35,845 nucleotides of DNA from an uncultured Parvularculaceae bacterium (GTDB taxonomy: Bacteria; Pseudomonadota; Alphaproteobacteria; Caulobacterales; Parvularculaceae). This document shows positions 23,863 to 30,863 of the stretch, piece by piece. The stretch spans positions 1 through 35,845 of the forward strand of contig CALLVA010000031.1 in assembly GCA_938010655.1 (NCBI GenBank). The letters are read 5' to 3'. The notes below the pieces were generated by a model. It was not told the origin of the DNA. It searched no databases and saw only the letters and a program-made list of their open reading frames with translations. The position numbers were made by a program, and so were the translations under genes. The stretch's first letter is position 1. The number at the start of each line of letters is the position of its first letter.

Positions 23863-24462
23863 ATGAGCGCGCTTAAACCTGCGCAGGCTTTTGTGCTGGC
23901 TAGTGCCTCGCCGCGTCGCCAGCAATTGCTGGCTCAAATCGGCTATGTGCCGGATGTGATAGACCCTGCTGACATTGACGAATCTGTGCTTGATGGTGAA
24001 TTGCCAAGGGCCCATGCTTTGCGGCTTGCCCGCGAAAAAGCGGATGTGGGCGCAAGCAGACATGACGGCGCGCTGGTGCTCGGCTCTGATACAGTTGTGG
24101 CAGTGGGGCGAAGAATTTTACCTAAAACCGAGACAGGTGAAGAAGCACGCATGTGCTTGAAGTTGATCTCCGGGCGCTCGCACCGGGTTTATACCGGCGT
24201 TGCGTTGGCAGGACCAAATGGCGAGATGCGGGAGCGGGTTGTGGAGACGCGGGTGAAAATCCGGCGGCTCTCAATTGAGATGGTTGAAGCCTATATCGCG
24301 TCTGACGAATGGCGCGGCAAAGCAGGTGGCTATGCGATACAAGGCCTATTCTCCGCCCACGTCATTTCAATTATCGGGTCATATTCTGGTATTGTCGGCC
24401 TTCCGCTTTATGAAACTGCAAACCTATTGATGGGGGTTGGGCTGAAACCTGCTTCTGCTTGA
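23863..24462 (+). CDS. maf: Maf-family nucleoside triphosphate pyrophosphatase
   Basis: A 199-residue pyrophosphatase of the Maf/Ham1 fold that hydrolyses non-canonical or surplus nucleoside triphosphates. The family start FVLASASPRRQQLL is present, as are LGSDTVV and the C-terminal GGYAIQGLFS. TAGGAG precedes the ATG at 23863; the TTG three bases earlier is not needed. It lies between infA and the RNase E/G gene in the usual alphaproteobacterial order. Confidence 0.94.
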   Translation: MSALKPAQAFVLASASPRRQQLLAQIGYVPDVIDPADIDESVLDGELPRAHALRLAREKADVGASRHDGALVLGSDTVVAVGRRILPKTETGEEARMCLKLISGRSHRVYTGVALAGPNGEMRERVVETRVKIRRLSIEMVEAYIASDEWRGKAGGYAIQGLFSAHVISIIGSYSGIVGLPLYETANLLMGVGLKPASA

Positions 24463-24472
24463 AAGAAAAATC

Positions 24473-25861
24473 ATGTCTGCCAGAAATTTTGATCTTATAA
24501 TCGAAGCCGGCCCTTTGGAAACACGAGCGGCGCTTGTTGAGGGGGAGCGGGTTGAGGCAATTTGGCTTGGCCCTGAGGAAACGGGCGCAATTTATGCAGC
24601 AAAAGTCACGAAAGCGGATCCGTCACTTGGGGGCGCTTTTCTTGATCTTGGCGAAGAAGAAGGCTTCCTGAATGCGAGTGATGGCGCTTTGCCGGAAGAG
24701 GGGTCTACTATCTGTGTGCAGATGAAGAGACCTGCTATTGGGGGTAAGGCTGCATTAGTCACTCAAAAAATGACGTTGACAACGCCACTCTTGAGTTGGC
24801 AACCGCTTGCCGGCAAGCGCAAGGTTTCTATTGCCCCTGAGATCACGTCCTCAGAAGAGCGGGAGCGCTTAACCGCGATGATGGATGAAAAAGGGTTTAA
24901 GGGAGAATTGCGCATTCGACCATATGCGATGGGGCTTGTGGGGGAGGCAGGCCGACAAGCTTTTACAAAATTGCGGATGGACTATGACGCAATGAATAAA
25001 GCGGTGAAAGAAGACCCGACACCGCGTCGACTTTCCCCCCGGCAAGGGGCGTCAGCGGCGTTGATCTATTTTGCTGATCATAGTCCAAAATCCATCGAGG
25101 TGAGCGGTATTCAAGGGTTTTTAGATGTCAAAGCCTTAGTTGAAAACGACTTGTCCCACCGAAAAGTGGAACTGATCGCGTCCCAAGTGACAGGCATTTT
25201 TGAAGATTGCGGCGCGGAAGAAGCGTTGGAAATTGCGTTGTCCCGTGAGGTTGTTTTGCGTGGCGGTGGGCGAATTGTGATTGATGAAGCAGAAGCCCTG
25301 ACGGCCATTGATGTGGATGTAAGCGCGACCCAAGGCCAATCTTATAAAGGGTCAATTGTAAAAGCCGCCCTCGCGGCGATTCCAGTGATTTTTCAGCAAT
25401 TGAAAATGCGTCGTATTGGCGGGCAAGTGGTAATCGATTTCCCGCCTATTGCCGTCAAAGGCGGTGGGCAAGTTTTGAGCGTACTGAAAACGGAAGCTAA
25501 AAAAGTACCCGGTGCGCGCTTGGGTAAATTATCCGATGGCGGATTATTTCACCTTACCATGCCCCGTACAAACCGAAGCTTATTAGAGCGCATGACCACA
25601 CAGGCCGGGGAAGGCCCAGTGCCAGGCAGAGTTTTCGCACCATCGGTCATCGCGGCAAAAGCGGTGCGAAAATTAGAAAAAGAGCTCGTAGATGCCCCGA
25701 CCAGCTCTCTTATTTTGACAACTGCGGTTGATATAGCCGCATGGCTGCAAACTCATAAAGCCTGGTCCGCGCCTTTGGCAGAAAGGTTTGGCCCGCGTTT
25801 TAAAGTTGTCAGCGATGAGACATTTTCACGGGAGAAGATTGATGTCAGCGTCAAAAAATAA
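24473..25861 (+). CDS. ribonuclease E/G family protein, short form
   Basis: A 462-residue endoribonuclease-like protein, close in size to RNase G and lacking the long scaffold tail of RNase E. An S1-like segment lies at about 35-110 (YAAKVTKADPSLGGAFLDLG). The catalytic acidic residues are Asp280 (ALTAIDVDVS) and Asp322 (VVIDFPP), with the usual spacing. The CxxC zinc link that joins subunits in RNase E/G is not visible, so oligomer assembly must differ. It starts ten bases after maf and its end overlaps yacG by 20 bases. Confidence 0.88.
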   Translation: MSARNFDLIIEAGPLETRAALVEGERVEAIWLGPEETGAIYAAKVTKADPSLGGAFLDLGEEEGFLNASDGALPEEGSTICVQMKRPAIGGKAALVTQKMTLTTPLLSWQPLAGKRKVSIAPEITSSEERERLTAMMDEKGFKGELRIRPYAMGLVGEAGRQAFTKLRMDYDAMNKAVKEDPTPRRLSPRQGASAALIYFADHSPKSIEVSGIQGFLDVKALVENDLSHRKVELIASQVTGIFEDCGAEEALEIALSREVVLRGGGRIVIDEAEALTAIDVDVSATQGQSYKGSIVKAALAAIPVIFQQLKMRRIGGQVVIDFPPIAVKGGGQVLSVLKTEAKKVPGARLGKLSDGGLFHLTMPRTNRSLLERMTTQAGEGPVPGRVFAPSVIAAKAVRKLEKELVDAPTSSLILTTAVDIAAWLQTHKAWSAPLAERFGPRFKVVSDETFSREKIDVSVKK

Positions 25862-26039
25862 ATCAACGCAATGCCCGATTTGTCAAAAAGAGACGGCTGA
25901 AAATTACAAGCCCTTTTGTTCAAAACGTTGCGCTGATATTGATCTACATAAATGGTTGACTGGCAGTTATGCCATTCCGGCTTCGGAAGAAGATGATTCT
26001 ATCTCCGAAGAGACGGCATATGACGAGGGCGAATTTTAG
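25842..26039 (+). CDS. yacG: DNA gyrase inhibitor YacG
   Basis: A 65-residue zinc protein that binds gyrase in E. coli. The metal site is CPIC (Cys11, Cys14) and CSKRC (Cys26, Cys30), followed by DLHKWL and an acidic tail, as the family expects. GGGAGAAG five bases before the ATG at 25842 fixes the start, inside the 3' end of the RNase gene, so the two genes are probably coupled. The longer frame from 25788 is an artefact of the overlap. Confidence 0.93.
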   Translation: MSASKNKSTQCPICQKETAENYKPFCSKRCADIDLHKWLTGSYAIPASEEDDSISEETAYDEGEF

Positions 26040-26043
26040 CTTC

Positions 26044-26484
26044 TTATTGTTTCGCTTCTTCGGAAATTTTTGCCGCTAAAGCTTCAATTCGATCAAGCCG
26101 TTCAGAGGGCGACCCTTTGCGCCATTGTTGTTTGATAAATTTCAACATGAATTGAATCCCATAGGTCAAAAGAACAGGGATCGACATAATAGAGAGGAAG
26201 CGCACGGCGGTTTGCAGCGCTTTTTCTGCTTCCGCATTGAACAAATATGTCATCGCGACAAAAAAGCAGACCAGACCATAATTCCATATTTTTTCTAACG
26301 GCGAGACGGCGTTGGTGAGAAACAATAAAACCAGCGAAATCAGAAATAGAAAAAAGCCTGCAACACCAAGATAAGAAATGAAGCCGCCAATAAAGTCGAG
26401 AAAGGCATAGGCCATCGCGCCGACATCTTTCATTTCTCCAAAAAAATCAGCGAGTGTTTGCTTCACAGCATCAAGGCTAGACAT
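26044..26484 (-). CDS. membrane protein of unknown function
   Basis: A 146-residue inner-membrane protein with about three hydrophobic helices (roughly 27-60, 70-88 and 95-115) and a charged C-terminus with a short coiled-coil-like helix (SERLDRIEALAAKISEEAKQ). AAGAAGGAA five bases before the ATG at 26484 supports the start; the frame extends to 26685 but that part is not coding-like. It is divergent from the lipoprotein gene and converges on yacG, leaving four bases between stops. No family is recognised. Confidence 0.68.
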   Translation of the reverse strand: MSSLDAVKQTLADFFGEMKDVGAMAYAFLDFIGGFISYLGVAGFFLFLISLVLLFLTNAVSPLEKIWNYGLVCFFVAMTYLFNAEAEKALQTAVRFLSIMSIPVLLTYGIQFMLKFIKQQWRKGSPSERLDRIEALAAKISEEAKQ

Positions 26485-26617
26485 ATCGTTTCCTTCTTTT
26501 GCTGATGTCACGCTACCCACAAAATAGACCCTATTCAAGGCGTGAGGCGACACATGATAGGCTTTTGCACTTAAGGCCAATATGGCGTATCCTATTGTTT
26601 TACATTGGAGGATTAAG

Positions 26618-27070
26618 ATGGGTATTGGTAAAATGACAGTGTTTGGCATCGTCGCGCTTAGTATGCTAGCGGGCTGTGCGACCACCCCAACACCGGAAGA
26701 GATTTGCTCTACCGGGTGGATTTCTTCGCGAACAGATAAAGCTCAAGCTGAATTTCGGCGGGATGTCCGACCGATGCTCCGCACCTTTCGTAAGGCTGAA
26801 TCACAGCTTCAGAACGGCAATAGTTTAGGCTTTTTGCAAATGGCCAATGTGATGAGAGCGGTTGAGAAATTTATTGCGCGCGTCGAAGATAGCCGTGCTT
26901 TAGAAGATTTACGGTTGGTCGGTGAGACCTGTAATGATCCTGCGCTTGTCAACAAAGTGATGACAGAATTTTTGCAAGATGAAGGCGCGCCACAAGTTGT
27001 ACTTGATTTTATGAATAATCTAGACAGCTACAGAAACCTGCTTGTTGCGCCACCAAAGAGTGAGCTTTAA
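26618..27070 (+). CDS. small lipoprotein of unknown function
   Basis: A 150-residue predicted lipoprotein: short signal peptide with lipobox LAGC (Cys20), followed by ATTPT. The mature part is mostly helical with two cysteines (EEICSTG and GETCND). TGGAGGAT precedes the ATG at 26618. Its stop overlaps by four bases the stop of the convergent TpsB-like gene. No family is recognised; the periplasmic face of a membrane is the expected location. Confidence 0.75.
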   Translation: MGIGKMTVFGIVALSMLAGCATTPTPEEICSTGWISSRTDKAQAEFRRDVRPMLRTFRKAESQLQNGNSLGFLQMANVMRAVEKFIARVEDSRALEDLRLVGETCNDPALVNKVMTEFLQDEGAPQVVLDFMNNLDSYRNLLVAPPKSEL

Positions 27071-28737
27071 TAGCTGACAGATAAATCAAAACGGTGCCGT
27101 ATATCTTCATCATCTTCAGTATACGGCGCATCGGAAAGGGGCATAGCAGCTTCATAGGCTAAATTGCCCCAATTACCGAAGAAATATCTAACACCAAGTC
27201 CGGCGGAGGAAAGCCAAACGCCATCCGCTGGCGTTTCTTCGCCATGGTTCCAAATGGCACCACTGTCTATAAAGCCATAGCCTTCCCAGCGGTTGATCGG
27301 GCCAAGTTTTGACCCATGCAAAATCAACTCTGCAAAAGCGCCGCTACCGCTATCGCCGAGCACTTCCCCAAAATCATATCCGCGTCCATATTGTCCGCCG
27401 CCAATGCTAAATTCTTCGCTGAAGAGCAGGTCGTCATTCGCATATTGCCCGGAAAAGCCAACTTTGACACTGACGTTATCTGCCAAGAATTGTTGATGGG
27501 TCAATTCCGTATAGATTTTCGTAAATATGCCGTCTGCGCCTGGTCTTGATACGGCAGTATCTTGATTTTGGGTCGCTCCAAAAACATCAAGTCCTTGCGT
27601 AAATTCCAGAATGGCTGTTGATCGGTTATTATTCTTATGACGCTTCAAAAAGCCAAGGCGCGCTTTGGCCATGCGTATTTTGTCTCGATAAAGCAAAGCG
27701 CCATCTTCAAATTCTGTGACATCAGATGATTCGATTGAAAGATCAGCCCAAGCCCGCATTTTTGGATCAAATATCAATGGAATTTTGAGGCCCGCGCTGC
27801 CGCGATTAAGCTCTCCATATAGATTTCGGCCAATAAGCGCCGTTTTAGGTTCTGTTTGAGATTTTGTATAGCTGACATAAGCTCTGCTGTTTCGCCAAGC
27901 AGTAGGGGCTTCGTACCGCGCAGAAATATAGGTTAGTTCATCTATCGCTTTTGGTTTGGTCAGATACGATAGGCGAAAACTATCTCCAATACGTAATCCA
28001 GAATTCACTTGAAGCGCAACAAGGCCCTTTAAGTCTTCGCCCTCGCGGGAGCCCTTGTTTGTCAGGAAAAAAGTAGTCCTAATTTTCTGAAATTCTGTGT
28101 CGATGGTTAGAATATGCCCACCAATTATCTCAGGGTCTTCTTTTTGAACGACGTTTTTTATGATGAATCCATCAATATGTCGTAATCGGGATATGGCTAG
28201 GTCGAATGTCTTTTTGGTAACGGGTATTTCTTTTTGAACCTCGTTCATAATGCTGGTGACATCAATTGGACCTACATCGCCATATTGAACTTTGGAAACA
28301 AAACCTTCTTCCATTTTGATGATCAGTGTACCCTGGCGAGGTTGGTTTAGCGAAATTGATGCATGAGAAAGGAAATACCCTTTTTCTAAATATGCTTGAG
28401 TTACTTTATTCGCAAGGCTGCGCAAGTCAGAGACCGAAATCGGCTGATCAATATAGTCAGCGGAAAAACCTTTCAGCTCTTCAGTCGAGAAAATGGTATT
28501 TCCCTTAAAATGCATAGCGCTATATTGTAAAACGACTTCAGAATCTGTGGAGGCTGATGAAGCCTCATTAGACTTTGTAAAGCGGTCTAATTTTGGATTG
28601 TCGCTATTCGGGCGGTTTTGCGAAATTTCATCCGCATGGCCTAACGCATATTTTGATAAACCTTTAGCTTGAACCGGGCCTATAGCCACAAACAAAAAAG
28701 CGGCGCCCAAAACCGGTAACACTATACGCAGATGCAC
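27067..28737 (-). CDS. TpsB-type outer-membrane transporter (ShlB/FhaC/HecB family)
   Basis: A 556-residue outer-membrane protein of two-partner secretion systems, which export a large partner across the outer membrane. A signal peptide (1-24) is followed by a POTRA domain at about 70-147 (LQYSAMHFKGNTIFS), a second POTRA-like segment at 148-216, and a beta-barrel of about 340 residues. The conserved plug-loop tip is RGY at 452-454 in SIGGGQYGRGYDFGE. The last residue is Tyr, as usual for outer-membrane barrels. It is divergent from the FecR-repeat gene, the most likely cargo; no FHA-type TPS domain is seen in the window, so this pairing is inferred. Confidence 0.88.
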   Translation of the reverse strand: MHLRIVLPVLGAAFLFVAIGPVQAKGLSKYALGHADEISQNRPNSDNPKLDRFTKSNEASSASTDSEVVLQYSAMHFKGNTIFSTEELKGFSADYIDQPISVSDLRSLANKVTQAYLEKGYFLSHASISLNQPRQGTLIIKMEEGFVSKVQYGDVGPIDVTSIMNEVQKEIPVTKKTFDLAISRLRHIDGFIIKNVVQKEDPEIIGGHILTIDTEFQKIRTTFFLTNKGSREGEDLKGLVALQVNSGLRIGDSFRLSYLTKPKAIDELTYISARYEAPTAWRNSRAYVSYTKSQTEPKTALIGRNLYGELNRGSAGLKIPLIFDPKMRAWADLSIESSDVTEFEDGALLYRDKIRMAKARLGFLKRHKNNNRSTAILEFTQGLDVFGATQNQDTAVSRPGADGIFTKIYTELTHQQFLADNVSVKVGFSGQYANDDLLFSEEFSIGGGQYGRGYDFGEVLGDSGSGAFAELILHGSKLGPINRWEGYGFIDSGAIWNHGEETPADGVWLSSAGLGVRYFFGNWGNLAYEAAMPLSDAPYTEDDEDIRHRFDLSVSY

Positions 28738-28909
28738 AAGACATACTTTCTACAAACTCAACAATTTTACAATATTGCACTATAAACTTACCCATCTCCT
28801 AAAATGTAAAATAAATAGTTGGTAAACAGATTGTTAACTTAAAATTTTCGCTAAATCTTAATATTGGCTGTTTATTTATTAAAGAAATCGAGTTTGTAGG
28901 TGCCCCAAG
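28738..28909. promoter_or_regulatory. AT-rich divergent promoter region (TpsB / FecR-repeat genes)
   Basis: The 172 bp between the divergent genes are far richer in A and T than their neighbours, with many TTAA- and TAAAT-type runs. Both genes must start here. I cannot fix single -35 and -10 boxes with confidence. Confidence 0.5.
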
Positions 28910-30820
28910 ATGCGTATTATTTCTATCATTAGTTTTATGATTGCTGTTTGCTTTTCCCCCAATGCCTTGGCGGCAGAGGGAGACTCTTATTGGCAAATAA
29001 CTGTCGTTAAGGGATCTGTTTTAACCACTGGAAATAAGACGGCGCGTGTTGGGATGAAACTTAATGGTGGTGACTGGATCAAAACGGGTCCGAATAGTGC
29101 TACGACTCTAATGAGAGATGGCCAAAAAATCAGTCTTGGTGCCTCAGCGCAAATTGCTTTTCCTGAAAATACAAAAACGAAACGCACTGTTATTAGCCAA
29201 ATTTCAGGGGTCGCAAATTATAAAGTCGATAAGCGCAAACAACCCCATTTTGAAGTGAAGACGAAAATGGTCGCTGCTGTTGTAAAGGGAACAACTTTCA
29301 CAGTGGATGCGCATAGCACCAACCATAGCGTTAATGTAACAACAGGCATAGTTGAAGTCACTGCGCGGGATTTTAACGTTTCAAGGCGTGTAGAAGCAGG
29401 ACTAAAAGCCACGGTTAGGGCTGGAGGGAGATTGGAGATTGGTAAGAGCGCAGAAATTTCTGCGCTTCGTCAAGAAACGCTGCAACCGCAAGAGAGCAAG
29501 AACGACACGACAAAAGCTCAAGATGCGCCTGTTCAGGCAGCTGAAACTGATCTTGATAAGGGGCGCGAGACAGCCGTGCGGGTTTTGACGCAGCCAGCTG
29601 TTACCTCAACCGATCCAAATAGAGAACCAGCGCCAGCTGATCCTGAGCCTGTGCCTGTTGCGCCAACGCCAACAACAGAACCAGTGACCACACCCGATAC
29701 AGATATCCGTGTCACACCAGATCCTAGTCCGATAATGCCCCTTGATCCGGAGACAGACCCTCAAGGCGAAACTGATCCAGTAGTTGATCCAGTGGTCGCT
29801 CCGGTAGTGACTCCCGTGCTTGATCCAGCGCCGTCAAATACGAATACAAGCAGTGATCCGAGTAATGATATTACGGGTGAAAATAATTCAGTGGCAGGGT
29901 TCCGAAACACTCTCATCGGAAATGGGAATACTATTTTCAAAGATGAAAATCATATCACTGGTGATGAAAATAAAATTGATGGCAATGGGAATTCAGTTTC
30001 CGGGAATGGAAACACGATCTATGGCGCAAACATAATTGCGGATGCGGCGGATGATGTGCCTCAACCCGGCGATGACGATGCTAAGATTATCGAAAACGGC
30101 AATGACAATACTATTTTCGGTGATCGAAATGAATTGATGGGGGCAGAAAACGCCATCACCGGCAATGATAACCGTGTCTTTGGAAATAATAACACGCTGC
30201 AAAGCCTTGGCGACAATGTTGCCGTCAATAACTATGTCCGTGGTGTTTGGAATAATATCGAAGGCAGTGAAAATACGGTATATGGCGATCAGAATTATAT
30301 TCGTGGAAATCAAAATAGTATTATAGGAAATGGTAATTCTATTACCGGGTCAGAAAATGAAATTACGGGCGACTCGAATGTCATTAATGGAAACCTTAAC
30401 ACGCTGACTGGGGATATGAACGATATTAATGGCAATGCGAATAGTATTGATGGAAATAGTAATATTATCAGCGGAAATGCGAACGAAATTGATGGAAAAA
30501 AAGGAAACATTTCAGGGAACGAAAATATTCTAGATGGTGATTACGGTGTGATTGTTGGAAACGGCAATGATGTTGGTGGTCAGAATGCTAATGTGACTGG
30601 AAATAGAAATAACATTGATGGGAACAGTGTGGAAATTACAGGTAATCTCAATGTCGCAAATGGACATGAAATTCTTATCGATGGAAACAACAATCAAGTT
30701 AACGGAAACGCAAACGAATTAATTGGGAATAACAGTGCTATCCAAGGTAACTCAAATATTCTGCAGGGTGATGATCTCTTAATTTTGGGGGATAATATAA
30801 AATTTAGAAACCCGAATTAG
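28910..30820 (+). CDS. exported FecR-domain protein with a heptad-repeat (Asn/Gly) solenoid
   Basis: A 636-residue exported protein. Signal peptide 1-22 (ends in LAA); FecR domain at about 25-180, including the family's VVKGTTFTV segment at 124-132; a Pro/Asp-rich linker at about 230-318; then from residue 320 about 40 tandem seven-residue units of the form N-x-[I/V/L]-x-G-[N/D]-x, to the C-terminus. There is no membrane helix or barrel. Regularly placed Ile/Val and Gly suggest a beta-solenoid, recalling YadA-type head repeats; that fold is inferred. FecR domains in stand-alone proteins often sit with CHASE2 sensors, as here. TAGGTG precedes the ATG. The TpsB gene opposite suggests outer-membrane export. 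Confidence 0.85.
   Translation: MRIISIISFMIAVCFSPNALAAEGDSYWQITVVKGSVLTTGNKTARVGMKLNGGDWIKTGPNSATTLMRDGQKISLGASAQIAFPENTKTKRTVISQISGVANYKVDKRKQPHFEVKTKMVAAVVKGTTFTVDAHSTNHSVNVTTGIVEVTARDFNVSRRVEAGLKATVRAGGRLEIGKSAEISALRQETLQPQESKNDTTKAQDAPVQAAETDLDKGRETAVRVLTQPAVTSTDPNREPAPADPEPVPVAPTPTTEPVTTPDTDIRVTPDPSPIMPLDPETDPQGETDPVVDPVVAPVVTPVLDPAPSNTNTSSDPSNDITGENNSVAGFRNTLIGNGNTIFKDENHITGDENKIDGNGNSVSGNGNTIYGANIIADAADDVPQPGDDDAKIIENGNDNTIFGDRNELMGAENAITGNDNRVFGNNNTLQSLGDNVAVNNYVRGVWNNIEGSENTVYGDQNYIRGNQNSIIGNGNSITGSENEITGDSNVINGNLNTLTGDMNDINGNANSIDGNSNIISGNANEIDGKKGNISGNENILDGDYGVIVGNGNDVGGQNANVTGNRNNIDGNSVEITGNLNVANGHEILIDGNNNQVNGNANELIGNNSAIQGNSNILQGDDLLILGDNIKFRNPN
29867..30817 (+). repeat. coding tandem repeat: heptads of the FecR protein
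   Basis: About 40 consecutive 21-base units encoding N-x-[I/V/L]-x-G-[N/D]-x. The frame is interrupted by two non-repeat inserts: one at about 30028-30085 (IADAADDVPQPGDDDAK) and a shorter one at about 30197-30230. DNA of the units is diverged though the protein pattern is kept. Confidence 0.9.
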
Positions 30821-30863
30821 TGTAGCGCTTTTGACTATAAAGCTAAAATTGTGATGCAATCTT

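Noticed and set aside
29867-30817. Repeats read as a CRISPR array or satellite DNA
   Set aside because: The repeats are in frame, diverged at DNA level and conserved as protein heptads; there are no uniform spacers or cas genes.
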